A DNA stretch of 64,000 nucleotides from Mesorhizobium plurifarium (GTDB taxonomy: Bacteria; Pseudomonadota; Alphaproteobacteria; Rhizobiales; Rhizobiaceae). The stretch's first letter is position 1; the number at the start of each line of letters is the position of its first letter. The stretch spans positions 312,107 to 376,106 of the forward strand of contig CCNB01000043.1 in assembly GCA_000824785.1 (NCBI GenBank). The letters run 5' to 3'. The position numbers were made by a program, and so were the translations under genes. Below the pieces are notes generated by a model, which saw nothing but the letters and a program-made list of their open reading frames with translations, searched no databases and was not told where the DNA came from. Of the stretch, positions 1-7,901 are shown piece after piece.

Positions 1-227
1 CCATTAAGCTCCCACACGAAGATGGCGGTTAGAAGGCCGCGCTTGCGCCTCCACGGCGGGTTTCCCCCGCGAACACACCATTTTCGCCGCCGATAATTTT
101 GGATTTGTTGATGCGCGCCCGGGCCCTGTGTATTCAGAAAGCCTTGGAAAAGAGCGTGATTCGTGTGGGCAGGCGCGAAAAACTGTCGCTCGGCCATGAA
201 CAAGTGACTTAAGCAGGGATTTCGCCG

Positions 228-857
228 ATGGCCGAGCTTTTCACCCTTTCCGCGCCTGATCTCGCGGCACTGCTTTGCAGCCGCGTCTGCCACGACATCA
301 TTTCGCCGGTAGGCGCAATCAACAACGGCCTCGAACTGCTCGACGAGGGCGGCGCCGACGAAGACGCCATGAAGCTCATTCGCCAGAGCGCCAGGAACGC
401 CTCGGCGCGACTGCAGTTTGCCCGTATTGCCTTCGGCGCCGCGGGTTCCGCCGGTATGATGATAGACACCGGCGATGCCGAGGCCGTGGCCATCGCCTTC
501 TTGAAGAACGAAAAGCCGGAACTGGTTTGGAACGGCTCGCGGGCGCTCCTGCCCAAGAACAAGGTCAAGCTGCTGCTCAACCTCATTCTCGTCGCCAACG
601 CGGCCATACCGCGCGGCGGCAAGCTGGTGGTCACGCTGGAGAACCTTGAGACCGAGCCGCGTTTTTCGCTGTCGGCCAGCGGCCCGATGCTGCGCGTGCC
701 GCCGAAATTCCTCGAGCTGCATTCCGGCCACAAGCCGGAAGAGCCGATCGACGCTCATTCGGTCCAGCCTTACTACACGCTGCTTCTGGCGCGTGAGGCC
801 AATATGACGATCTCGATCCATGCGACCGCCGACGAGATCGTGCTGACGGCTGCATAA
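228..857 (+). CDS. chpT: Histidine phosphotransferase ChpT
   Basis: ChpT relays phosphate from the hybrid kinase CckA to CtrA and CpdR in the alphaproteobacterial cell-cycle phosphorelay, in the cytoplasm. The 209-residue product has the expected length. It carries the conserved histidine box CHDIISPVGAINNGLELL near the N terminus, with His22 as the likely phosphorylated residue. It is followed by a degenerate ATPase-like region without a nucleotide-binding N/G box, as is typical for dimeric ChpT. The ATG at 228 directly precedes the conserved LLCSRVCHD segment. It lies upstream of a receiver-only protein and convergent ctrA, which supports the assignment. Confidence 0.93.
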   Translation: MAELFTLSAPDLAALLCSRVCHDIISPVGAINNGLELLDEGGADEDAMKLIRQSARNASARLQFARIAFGAAGSAGMMIDTGDAEAVAIAFLKNEKPELVWNGSRALLPKNKVKLLLNLILVANAAIPRGGKLVVTLENLETEPRFSLSASGPMLRVPPKFLELHSGHKPEEPIDAHSVQPYYTLLLAREANMTISIHATADEIVLTAA

Positions 858-1081
858 GAAGAGCCGAAGCATCTTTTATCGCTAATATTTGCTCCGGCAG
901 TGCAGGTAGAGCAGTACCAGCCGCAATTCATGTAACGTCGCCGCGGAGGTAAAACCGCGCGATACGCCTGTTTGGAAAAACTTTACCTAACGGCTTTTCG
1001 GCTTCTTTACCAGATTGACCTATGGTGCTTTCCGGTTACCCGGAGGTTGCCGGTTCGGCAGATGGCAAAGAGGACCCGGAC

Positions 1082-1447
1082 ATGAAGCGTTGCCTGTTCG
1101 TCGATGATTCGAGCGTCATCAGGAAGGTTGCAAAACGCATTCTTGGCTCGGACATGATCGTCGTCGAGGCGTCGACCGGGGTCGAGGCCGCCGAGATCTG
1201 CGCCGACAACATGCCCGATGTCATGGTCATCGACGGCGGGCTGACCGACATCCAGGCGGTCGACCTCATTCGCCGCATCCGCGCCATCGAAGCTCCCGTC
1301 AAGCCGCAGATCCTGGTCTCGCTGGTCGAGGTCGATGTGGCTGCGATCATGCGCGCCAAGCGCGCCGGCGCCCAAGGCTATCTGTTGAAGCCCTTCAACC
1401 GCGCGCAACTGCTCGAAAGCTTCCGTTTCCTCAAGATCGCCGCCTGA
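1082..1447 (+). CDS. Single-domain (CheY-like) response regulator
   Basis: A receiver-only response regulator of 121 residues with no output domain. Visible phosphorylation-site residues are the acidic pair Asp8-Asp9, the phospho-acceptor Asp51 in VMVIDGG, and Lys103 in YLLKPF. The ATG at 1082 is preferred to the in-frame ATG at 1022 because AGAGGA lies just upstream and the receiver fold begins at MKRCLFVDD. It lies downstream of chpT and converges on ctrA, so a role in the same phosphorelay is likely but inferred. The sequence is neither DivK nor CpdR as I know them. The residue after Asp51 is Gly rather than the usual hydrophobic residue. Confidence 0.85.
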   Translation: MKRCLFVDDSSVIRKVAKRILGSDMIVVEASTGVEAAEICADNMPDVMVIDGGLTDIQAVDLIRRIRAIEAPVKPQILVSLVEVDVAAIMRAKRAGAQGYLLKPFNRAQLLESFRFLKIAA

Positions 1448-1470
1448 TTCGCGGCACCGATCCAACAAAA

Positions 1471-1490
1471 AACCCGGCCGGAGCCGGGTT
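1471..1490. terminator. Bidirectional terminator hairpin between receiver gene and ctrA
   Basis: A perfect 8-bp stem, AACCCGGC/GCCGGGTT, with a CGGA loop. It is preceded by an A-run and followed by TT on the plus strand, so it can act on both convergent genes. Confidence 0.8.
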
Positions 1491-1512
1491 TTCGTTGGAA
1501 TCGTTGGATCGC

Positions 1513-2208
1513 CTACGCGCTGACGCGGATATCTTCCGGCTCGCGCAGCACATAGCCGCGGCCCCACACCGTCTCGATATAGTTCTGGCCGCCGGACGCC
1601 GCGTCGAGCTTCTTGCGCAGCTTGCAGATGAAGACGTCGATGATCTTCAGTTCCGGCTCGTCCATGCCGCCATAGAGATGGTTGAGGAACATTTCCTTGG
1701 TAAGCGTGGTGCCCTTGCGCAGCGAGAGCAGCTCCAGCATCTGATATTCCTTGCCGGTCAGGTGCACGCGCTGGCCACCGACCTCGACCGTCTTGGCGTC
1801 GAGATTAACCACCAGGTCGCCGGTGGTGATGACCGACTGGGCATGGCCCTTGGAGCGGCGCACGATCGCGTGGATGCGCGCCACCAGCTCGTCCTTGTGA
1901 AAGGGCTTGGTCATATAGTCGTCGGCGCCGAAGCCGAGGCCGCGCACCTTGTCCTCGATGCCGGCCATGCCGGAGAGGATCAGGATCGGCGTCTTGACCT
2001 TGGAGAGGCGCAGCGTGCGCAGGACTTCATAGCCCGACATGTCGGGGAGATTGAGGTCCAGCAGGATGATGTCGTAATCGTAGAGCTTGCCGAGATCGAC
2101 ACCTTCTTCGCCGAGATCGGTCGTATAGACGTTGAAGCTCTCCGATTTCAGCATCAATTCGATGCTCTGTGCGGTTGCACTGTCATCTTCAATCAGCAGA
2201 ACACGCAT
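1513..2208 (-). CDS. ctrA: Cell-cycle master response regulator CtrA
   Basis: CtrA is an OmpR-family DNA-binding response regulator that controls replication, division, flagellar and pilus genes. The 231-residue product has an N-terminal receiver domain with acidic residues Asp8/Asp9, phospho-acceptor Asp51 in LLDLNLPDMSG, Ser79 and Lys101. A C-terminal winged helix follows from about residue 125, containing LTGKEYQMLELL and VWGRGYVLREP, which is strongly conserved in CtrA. The C terminus ends in VSA; short hydrophobic tails of this kind serve ClpXP proteolysis in the Caulobacter orthologue. It converges on the chpT/receiver unit and is divergent from fliJ. The upstream region holds clustered GANTC sites, suggesting control by CcrM methylation. 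Confidence 0.97.
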   Translation of the reverse strand: MRVLLIEDDSATAQSIELMLKSESFNVYTTDLGEEGVDLGKLYDYDIILLDLNLPDMSGYEVLRTLRLSKVKTPILILSGMAGIEDKVRGLGFGADDYMTKPFHKDELVARIHAIVRRSKGHAQSVITTGDLVVNLDAKTVEVGGQRVHLTGKEYQMLELLSLRKGTTLTKEMFLNHLYGGMDEPELKIIDVFICKLRKKLDAASGGQNYIETVWGRGYVLREPEDIRVSA

Positions 2209-2657
2209 TTCATTCCCCTTTTCTGCTGCCGGGCCATCTCACGACCCGTCCGGGACCCGGAGCAGTGATTGCCTGAACAGAAGGTGCCACCGACTGGTTA
2301 ACAAATCCTAATTTCGTGTCATCCACGATACCAGATTTTTTAACCCCTTTCTACACCCACTTGAATCTAATAACGAATCACAGACCAAAATCGCTAATGC
2401 ACCACATTAATAAGCCAGCCTAAGTGACTCCAGAGACTCGCAGGCCCGGGCTTCCGCCGAGAGCCGGAATTTTTACCCGGCCTTAAGTCCTCGCCCGTAT
2501 GATTAACAATGCCCGTAAACGAATGGTTACCGCCGGCAAAAATCTTTAGGGCTTTGTTTCCCATAGCCCAGGGAAAGCCGGGGGAAACGGGCGGCGCTTG
2601 GATCGTTCCGGGCGGACTGGGCGGTATTGCAAGTGTGCGTTTGCGGAGTATCGAGTC
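2209..2657. promoter_or_regulatory. ctrA/fliJ divergent control region with GANTC cluster and TTAA half-sites
   Basis: This 449-bp non-coding stretch separates divergent ctrA and fliJ and is clearly more A/T-rich than its surroundings. Four GANTC sites (the CcrM target) lie within 77 bp at 2363-2367, 2375-2379, 2426-2430 and 2435-2439. TTAAC-type CtrA half-sites occur at 2298 and 2503. An imperfect GTAA-N7-TTTAC match lies on the minus strand at 2515-2530, close to fliJ. Autoregulation of ctrA and CtrA control of fliJ are inferred from these motifs and from the known biology of the family. Confidence 0.55.
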
Positions 2658-3035
2658 ATGAAGTCACGTGAAAACCTCGTTCGACTGAAGCAGTTTCAGG
2701 TGAATGAGAAACGGCGGCAGCTCTTGCAGCTGGACATGATGATCGCCGAGTTCGAGCGCATGGCCGTGGAGCTGGAAGCGCAGATCATCGCCGAAGAGAA
2801 AAAAGCCGGCATCACCGACATCAACCATTTCGCCTATCCGACCTTCGCCAAGGCGGCGCGCCTGCGCCGCGACAACCTCAGGAACTCACAAAGCGACCTC
2901 GCCCAGCAGCGAAGCACCGCCGAATCATTACTCGGCGAAGCTGAAGCGGAGCTGTCCAAGGCGGAGATGCTGGAATCGCGCGACACCAAGATACGCGAGG
3001 CCGAAACAGGCGGCCGCAGCGCCATGATCGGCTGA
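2658..3035 (+). CDS. fliJ: Flagellar protein FliJ family
   Basis: FliJ is a soluble coiled-coil component of the flagellar type III export apparatus that works with the FliI ATPase. The 125-residue product is almost entirely heptad-like helix, rich in Glu, Arg, Leu and Gln, as expected of FliJ. It opens with MKSRENLVRLKQFQVNEKRR. The ATG at 2658 is chosen over the in-frame ATG at 2598 because GGAG lies about ten bases upstream and the upstream residues (Cys- and Arg-rich) do not resemble the family. Location next to ctrA is usual in rhizobia, and an upstream CtrA-like motif fits CtrA control. Sequence conservation in this family is low, so the name rests partly on context. Confidence 0.75.
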   Translation: MKSRENLVRLKQFQVNEKRRQLLQLDMMIAEFERMAVELEAQIIAEEKKAGITDINHFAYPTFAKAARLRRDNLRNSQSDLAQQRSTAESLLGEAEAELSKAEMLESRDTKIREAETGGRSAMIG

Positions 3036-3117
3036 TCGCCGGGCATATTCGCAGTCATGCCGGAGGCCTGCCGGCATCTTCAGAACCGGCGATCGGCAGC
3101 AATCGGCCTCGCCCTCT

Positions 3118-3519
3118 TCAGGGCACAGCGCCCATCTCGCCGTGATTTGCCAATGCCCGGGCCCGGGCATCCTTGATTTCGGGCGTATGCTCTTCCGCCC
3201 AGGAGCGTATCTGGCTGAGCAGGCCAGCAAGGTTCTGGCCAAGCTCCGTCAGTTCGTACTCCACGCGCGGCGGAATGACCGCAAACACCTCGCGTCGCAC
3301 AAGACCGTCACGCTCCAGAACACGCAGCGTCTGGGTCAGCATTTTGGGCGTGATGCCCTCCAGCTTGCGTGCCAGCTCGCCATTGCGCAGCCGGCCGCGC
3401 CGCAGCGCGCAGACGGTGAGATAGACCCATTTGCTGGCCAGCATCTCGAGCACGGTATGCGACGGGCAGGTGCGCCGGAACGCGTCGTAACCGAATGGGG
3501 ATCTGTCATCACTATCCAT
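3118..3519 (-). CDS. HxlR-family transcriptional regulator
   Basis: A 133-residue winged-helix protein of the HxlR family (YodB/HypR/QorR relatives), many of which sense quinones or electrophiles through a conserved Cys. It has the typical CPSHTVLEMLASKWVYLTV entry helix with Cys near residue 16. LEGITPKMLTQTLRVLERDGLVRR forms the recognition helix and wing start, and PPRVEYELTELG follows. The ATG at 3519 begins MDSDDRSPFGYDAF; the longer reading upstream is low-complexity and unsupported. No good ribosome-binding site is visible, so translation may be leaderless or start nearby. It is divergent from an NADPH:quinone oxidoreductase-like gene, a classic regulator-target pairing. Confidence 0.9.
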   Translation of the reverse strand: MDSDDRSPFGYDAFRRTCPSHTVLEMLASKWVYLTVCALRRGRLRNGELARKLEGITPKMLTQTLRVLERDGLVRREVFAVIPPRVEYELTELGQNLAGLLSQIRSWAEEHTPEIKDARARALANHGEMGAVP

Positions 3520-3526
3520 AAGGTGA

Positions 3527-3536
3527 CTATATATAG
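3527..3536. promoter_or_regulatory. Possible HxlR operator between regulator and oxidoreductase
   Basis: The 91-bp divergent gap is strikingly A/T-rich and contains a perfect 10-bp palindrome, CTATATATAG, flanked by AGGTGAC on the left and AGGTAC on the right. Its position just upstream of the regulator start is where an autoregulatory operator would be expected. Assignment is inference. Confidence 0.35.
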
Positions 3537-3610
3537 AAAAGGTACATACTCGACAATCGAATATTACTATCCAAATGATAGCGGCATATCCACTCGAACA
3601 GGAGGTGTTC

Positions 3611-4537
3611 ATGCGTGCCGTTACCCAGAATTCCGTTGGCGGACCCGAGGTCCTTTTCGTAGCCGAGCAGCCCGACCCCTCCCCCGGCCCCGGTGAAGTG
3701 CTCGTCCGCGTCAAGGCGGCGGGCATCAACCCGGTCGACGGCGCCGTGCGCGGCGGCTTCTACCCGCTGCTCGGCGAGCCGCCTTTCATCCTTGGCTGGG
3801 ATATTTCGGGGACTGTCGCGGCGCTCGGTTCCGGCGTGACCGCCTTCAAGGTCGGCGACGAGGTGTTCGGCATGCCGCGCTTCCCCAAGCAGGCCGGCGC
3901 CTATGCCGAGCTTGCCGCGGCGCCGGCGGGCCAGATCGCCGCGAAACCAGCCGCCATTGACCATGTTCATGCGGCTGCCTTGCCGCTGGCCGGCCTGACG
4001 GCCTGGCAAGGCCTTGTCCGCCATGGCGGCCTGCAGGCGGGGCAACGCGTGCTGGTCCATGCCGGAGCAGGCGGCGTCGGCCATCTGGCGGTGCAGATCG
4101 CCAAGGCGCGCGGCGCCTGGGTGGCCTCGACCGCCAGCCCGGACAAAACGGACTATGTTCGCTCGATCGGCGCAGACGAGGTCATCGATTATACGAAGGG
4201 CGAATTCGCCGGAAAGGCCGGCGATCTCGATCTGGTGCTGGAGACGGTCGGCGGCGACCATGCCGCGGATTCGCTCAAGGTGTTGCGCGACGGCGGCGTG
4301 CTGGTGTCGCTGCTCGCTGTCCCCGACGCGGTAAAGGCAAAGGCCAAGGAACGGAACATCCGCGTCGAGCGGATGTCGGTCATGCCCGACCGGGAAGGCC
4401 TTGTCGAGCTCGCCAGGCTCGTCGATGCCGGAAAGCTCGCGCCCCATGTGGCGAAGGCCTTTCCGATCGACCAGGCGGGGGCCGCCCACACTTTCCTCGC
4501 CACGCGGCCGATCGGCAAGGTTGTGCTGACGGTCTGA
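3611..4537 (+). CDS. NADPH:quinone oxidoreductase-like zinc-independent medium-chain dehydrogenase
   Basis: Medium-chain dehydrogenase/reductase of the quinone oxidoreductase group, 308 residues, predicted cytosolic and NADPH-dependent. The N-terminal GroES-like domain contains AGINPVDGAVRGG and LGWDISGTV. The Rossmann domain carries the nucleotide-binding motif HAGAGGVGHLAVQIAKARG. The catalytic zinc ligands and structural Cys cluster of alcohol dehydrogenases are absent. ATG 3611 is preferred to the in-frame upstream start because AGGAGG lies seven bases before it. It is divergent from an HxlR regulator and ends at a strong terminator, so it is probably a monocistronic, regulator-controlled detoxification enzyme. 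The exact substrate cannot be read from sequence. Confidence 0.9.
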   Translation: MRAVTQNSVGGPEVLFVAEQPDPSPGPGEVLVRVKAAGINPVDGAVRGGFYPLLGEPPFILGWDISGTVAALGSGVTAFKVGDEVFGMPRFPKQAGAYAELAAAPAGQIAAKPAAIDHVHAAALPLAGLTAWQGLVRHGGLQAGQRVLVHAGAGGVGHLAVQIAKARGAWVASTASPDKTDYVRSIGADEVIDYTKGEFAGKAGDLDLVLETVGGDHAADSLKVLRDGGVLVSLLAVPDAVKAKAKERNIRVERMSVMPDREGLVELARLVDAGKLAPHVAKAFPIDQAGAAHTFLATRPIGKVVLTV

Positions 4538-4550
4538 TACCTTCCAAAAC

Positions 4551-4578
4551 GAAAGGGCGCGGTGTTCCGCGCCCTTTC
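4551..4578. terminator. Strong bidirectional terminator
   Basis: Perfect 12-bp stem, GAAAGGGCGCGG / CCGCGCCCTTTC, with a TGTT loop. It lies between the convergent oxidoreductase and sciP genes and is followed by AATTT. Confidence 0.85.
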
Positions 4579-4596
4579 AATTTACGGCTATCCTGG

Positions 4597-4872
4597 CTAG
4601 TGCCGGTATTGCTGGATCCGCGTGGTGCGGAGACCGGCAAGGCCGTATTCGTCGATCGATGCCTGCCAGGAGAGAAATTCTTCGGTGGTGAGCTTGTAGC
4701 GCTGGCAGGCTTCTTCAAGGCTGAGCAGGCCGCCGCGCACCGCCGCGACCACTTCTGCCTTGCGCCGGATAACCCAGCGCCGCGTGTTCGTCGGCGGCAG
4801 ATCGGCGATCGTAAGAGGGCTGCCGTCGGGCCCAATAACATACTTGACTCTAGGTCTAACCAGATCGGTCAT
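4597..4872 (-). CDS. sciP: DUF1153 protein, SciP-type CtrA inhibitor
   Basis: A 91-residue DUF1153 protein, the same family and length as SciP, the small inhibitor that binds CtrA and blocks transcription of CtrA-activated genes in Caulobacter. Visible features are an N-terminal RVKYVIGPDGSPLTIADLPP segment and a helix-turn-helix-like core, RRWVIRRKAEVVAAVRGG. A conserved LSLEEACQRYKLTTEEFLSW block follows. The family match is strong. The inhibitory function is carried over from the Caulobacter protein. Its presence 2.4 kb from ctrA places activator and antagonist in one neighbourhood. A GANTC site falls within its first codons. Confidence 0.88.
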   Translation of the reverse strand: MTDLVRPRVKYVIGPDGSPLTIADLPPTNTRRWVIRRKAEVVAAVRGGLLSLEEACQRYKLTTEEFLSWQASIDEYGLAGLRTTRIQQYRH

Positions 4873-5126
4873 CGTACTCTCTACTAAAAACTCAAAGACC
4901 CAATCCCCGCCACAGTACCGCCACAGCTTTAAAAATTGCCTAAGCGAACCCTAATCACTAGGTAAGGATCGTGAACGCCCGGTTAGGATTTCATTTAGAA
5001 TTTGAAACACCTGCCTCCAGGCCTTGAAATTGCCGGTAATCTCGTCCTGAGGCGCAAGCTGGCGCAGACGTGGGGCTTGACCTATATTCCGGCCATTGGC
5101 ATTGAGCGCCGCACAGTGAAAGCACC

Positions 5127-6317
5127 ATGAACAGCCTCGATCTTCCCCGCCGCCCCGAAGAAACCCGCGTCGTCGTCGCGATGTCGGGCGGGGTCGATTC
5201 GTCTGTGGTCGCCGGCATCCTGAAGCGCCAAGGCTATGACGTGGTCGGCGTGACGCTGCAGCTTTATGATCACGGCGCGGCCACCCATCGCGCCGGTTCA
5301 TGCTGCGCCGGCCAGGACATCGACGATGCCCGCCGCGTCTCCGAGACGCTCGGCATCCCGCATTACGTGCTCGATTATGAGGAGCGCTTCCGCAAGGCGG
5401 TCATCGATCCCTTTGCCGAGAGCTATGTCGCCGGCGAGACACCAATCCCCTGCGTTTCCTGCAACCAGACGGTGAAGTTCGCCGATCTTCTGGCGACCGC
5501 GCAGGATCTCGGCGCCGACGCGCTGGCCACCGGCCATTACATCCGCTCGCGCGCCAATGGCGCCCATCGCGCGCTCTACCGGCCGGTCGACGCCGACCGT
5601 GACCAGAGCTATTTCCTGTTCGCCACCACGCAGGCGCAGATCGACTATCTGCGATTTCCCCTCGGCGGCCTGTCGAAGCCGCAGGTCCGCGCCATTGCCG
5701 AGGAGATGGGACTCACGGTCGCCGCCAAGCAGGACAGCCAGGACATCTGCTTCGTGCCGCAGGGCAAATATTCCGACATCATCGCCAAGCTGAAGCCGGC
5801 CGCGGCCAATCCAGGCGACATCGTCCATATCGACGGCCGCGTGCTCGGCCGCCACGAAGGCATCCTGCGCTACACAATCGGCCAGCGCCGCGGCATCGGC
5901 ATCGCCTCCGGCGAGCCGCTCTATGTCGTTCATCTCGACGCCGACCGCGCGCGCGTCATCGTCGGCCCGCGCGAGGCGCTGGAGACGCACAAGATCTATC
6001 TGCGCAACATGAACTGGCTGGGCGACGGGCCGCTGTCGGATGTTCCGGCCGGCGGTATCGAGCTCTTCGCAAAAGTCCGCTCGACCAGGCCGCCGCGTCC
6101 GGCCGTGCTGCATCACCGCGACGGCGTGACGTCCGTCGAGTTGGCCGACGGCGAGTCAGGCATCGCGCCAGGGCAGGCCTGCGTGCTCTATTCCGACGAC
6201 GGCAACGACGCACGGGTGTTCGGCGGCGGTTTCATCGAGCGTTCCGAGCGCGGCGCGGAGGCCGAGGCCATGCTGTCCAGGCTGGCCGCCAGGCCCGCGC
6301 AGATACCCGCCGAGTAA
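5127..6317 (+). CDS. mnmA: tRNA-specific 2-thiouridylase MnmA
   Basis: MnmA thiolates U34 of tRNA Lys, Glu and Gln wobble positions, using ATP and sulfur relayed from cysteine desulfurase. The 396-residue protein has the PP-loop AMSGGVDSSVVAG at residues 18-30. The catalytic Cys112 lies in PCVSCN, and the second conserved Cys in DSQDICFVPQGKY. The tRNA-binding segments ALATGHYI and DQSYFLF and a C-terminal beta-barrel with GQACVLY are also present. The N terminus has a short extension before the PP-loop, common in rhizobia. It is transcribed divergently from sciP, with 254 bp of A/T-rich control DNA between them. Confidence 0.97.
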   Translation: MNSLDLPRRPEETRVVVAMSGGVDSSVVAGILKRQGYDVVGVTLQLYDHGAATHRAGSCCAGQDIDDARRVSETLGIPHYVLDYEERFRKAVIDPFAESYVAGETPIPCVSCNQTVKFADLLATAQDLGADALATGHYIRSRANGAHRALYRPVDADRDQSYFLFATTQAQIDYLRFPLGGLSKPQVRAIAEEMGLTVAAKQDSQDICFVPQGKYSDIIAKLKPAAANPGDIVHIDGRVLGRHEGILRYTIGQRRGIGIASGEPLYVVHLDADRARVIVGPREALETHKIYLRNMNWLGDGPLSDVPAGGIELFAKVRSTRPPRPAVLHHRDGVTSVELADGESGIAPGQACVLYSDDGNDARVFGGGFIERSERGAEAEAMLSRLAARPAQIPAE

Positions 6318-6372
6318 AATTAACGTCCGTAGGCCCGGCTTTTCGGGGTCATCGCCGCGGGTTCGGGCAGGT

Positions 6373-7332
6373 TCACGAACCGGTGTGGATCACCGTGCCG
6401 GCGGTCAGGATGCGCAGCACCCTGATCGCTTCCTCGCCGTCGGTACGGGGCTCGGCGCGCGTCTCGATGCATTGCATGAAATGGGCAAGCTCGCGCGTCA
6501 GCGGCATGCCCTCGCCGACGGCCACATAGGAAGGCTCGTTGGCGGTGAAGGCCCACTGGCCGCTGTCCTGCCACACCGCGTGGCGGTAGACGGCAAGCTT
6601 GCGCTCCCAGGGCTCGACGTCATCGAACACCGCCATCGCCTTGGTGCCGACCACCGTCAGGCGCCGCTCGCGATAGGGATTGAGGCGCGAGGCGAAGAGA
6701 TGGCTGCGCAGGCCGTTCGGGAAACGCATGTGCAGATGCGCGAAGTCGCTGAGATTGTCGAGGAGCGCCGCCCCCTCGCCCCTCACCTCGATCGGCTCGG
6801 TGCCGGTGATGGCGAGGATCATCGACAAATCGTGCGGCGCCAGGTCCCAGAGCGCATCGTTTTCGGTGTGGAACTTGCCGAGGCCGAGCCGGTGCGAATG
6901 GATGTAGCGCACCTCGCCGAGCTCGCCATTGTCGATCAGCGCCTTCAGCGTCTCGAAAGCGGGATGGAAGCGCAGCACATGGCCGACCATGAAGATGCGG
7001 CCATTGTCCTTTGCCGCCTTCACCGCGCGCTCGGCGTCGGCGACGGTCAGCGCGATCGGCTTTTCCACCAGCACGTCCTTGCCGCTTTCGACCGCGCGCA
7101 CCGCGGTGTCGGCATGGAATTGCGGCGGCAGCGCCATGACGATGGCGTCGATGTCGTTGCGCTCGAACAGCCTGTCCGGCTCGATCGCCAGGCAATCCTG
7201 CTCGCTGGCGAAACCTTCGGCGCGGGCGCGGTTGACGTCGGAAACGGCATAGAGCGCGCCAAGCGCCTTGAGGGTGCGGATATGGTTGCTGCCCCAGTAT
7301 CCGCAACCGAGGACGGCGATGCGCGGCTTCAT
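6373..7332 (-). CDS. Gfo/Idh/MocA-family oxidoreductase
   Basis: NAD(P)-dependent oxidoreductase of 319 residues. The Rossmann motif VLGCGYWGSNH at residues 7-17 and the family hallmark EKP at residues 90-92 are present. The C-terminal alpha/beta domain contains LWDLAPHDLSMIL, where the His of APHD is the usual catalytic position. The DLAPHD and RLNPYRERRLTVVG blocks resemble WlbA-type UDP-N-acetylglucosaminuronate 3-dehydrogenases, but no polysaccharide genes surround it, so the substrate stays open. It is transcribed alone, convergent to mnmA. Confidence 0.88.
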   Translation of the reverse strand: MKPRIAVLGCGYWGSNHIRTLKALGALYAVSDVNRARAEGFASEQDCLAIEPDRLFERNDIDAIVMALPPQFHADTAVRAVESGKDVLVEKPIALTVADAERAVKAAKDNGRIFMVGHVLRFHPAFETLKALIDNGELGEVRYIHSHRLGLGKFHTENDALWDLAPHDLSMILAITGTEPIEVRGEGAALLDNLSDFAHLHMRFPNGLRSHLFASRLNPYRERRLTVVGTKAMAVFDDVEPWERKLAVYRHAVWQDSGQWAFTANEPSYVAVGEGMPLTRELAHFMQCIETRAEPRTDGEEAIRVLRILTAGTVIHTGS

Positions 7333-7484
7333 TCGTTCAAACTCTAGAATTTCATGGCCGAGACATAGCGACGTGCCCCGCCGAACTCAACCCCGGGAGA
7401 TCAGCTGAGTGTCTGTCCGGCAAAGCTTTTCTGGGATGAGATTGGGCCTGCCGGATTATGCCGGCATGTCGGCCTTATACAAGC

Positions 7485-7513
7485 TTGACAGGCTCACCCT
7501 CGCAACCTTATAT
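7485..7513 (+). promoter_or_regulatory. Sigma-70-type promoter of tRNA-Met
   Basis: TTGACA at 7485-7490 and TTATAT at 7508-7513 with exact 17-bp spacing. They lie about 65 bp upstream of the mature tRNA 5' end. The CTTGACA form of the -35 box is typical of strong rhizobial tRNA and rRNA promoters. Confidence 0.75.
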
Positions 7514-7584
7514 CCGCGCGACCTCGGCGAACGCCTCGCGACGCCCGTCCATCCAGGACGGTTTTGCGGGCCATTTGCCACCCT

Positions 7585-7661
7585 GGCGGGGTAGCTCAGT
7601 TGGTTAGAGCACGGGAATCATAATCCTGGGGTCGGGGGTTCAAGTCCCTCTCCCGCTACCA
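7585..7661 (+). tRNA. tRNA-Met (anticodon CAT), elongator type
   Basis: A 77-nt cloverleaf. Acceptor GGCGGGG pairs with TCCCGCT (G-T at both ends). The D-stem GCTC/GAGC encloses AGTTGGTTA. The anticodon stem CGGGA/TCCTG carries loop ATCATAA with CAT at 7619-7621. The T-arm contains GGTTCAAGTCC, and a CCA end is encoded. It lacks the initiator hallmark of three G:C pairs next to the anticodon loop, so it is elongator Met. A lysidine-modified tRNA-Ile2 is less likely but not excluded. Confidence 0.95.
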
Positions 7662-7808
7662 TCTTTCCCCACACTTTCTTGACGTGGTTGGAAAAGCCGC
7701 CTTACCGAGGATCCCGGTGAGACAGCCGGCGATTTCGAGTTCTGTTCCGCCGAGCTCGACGTATCTCGAAAACGGTAACGGTGGCGGTCAAGCCTCGCAT
7801 GGCCGCCT

Positions 7809-7888
7809 TGGCTCCGGAATCTCCAGAGCCGCTCTATCCGCTAGTTGGAGCCATTCCGGGCGAAAAGCGCTTTTCCCGGAATTGTTCT
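7809..7888 (-). repeat. Two-palindrome intergenic repeat, diverged copy
   Basis: Read on the minus strand this copy starts AGAACAATTCCGGG. It has a first palindrome (ATTCCGGG/CCCGGAAT around AAAAGCGCTTTT), a linker containing GGATAGAGCGG and a second palindrome (GGCTC...GAGCC). The order and linker match the better-conserved copies near 16.0, 40.9 and 51.4 kb. It lies just downstream of the nucleoside hydrolase stop codon and may serve as its terminator. Confidence 0.65.
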
Positions 7889-7901
7889 TACTCGGCCGAA
7901 T

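Noticed and set aside
7585..7661. Initiator tRNA-Met
   Set aside because: The anticodon stem lacks the three consecutive G:C pairs next to the loop, and the acceptor lacks the 1:72 mismatch typical of initiators.
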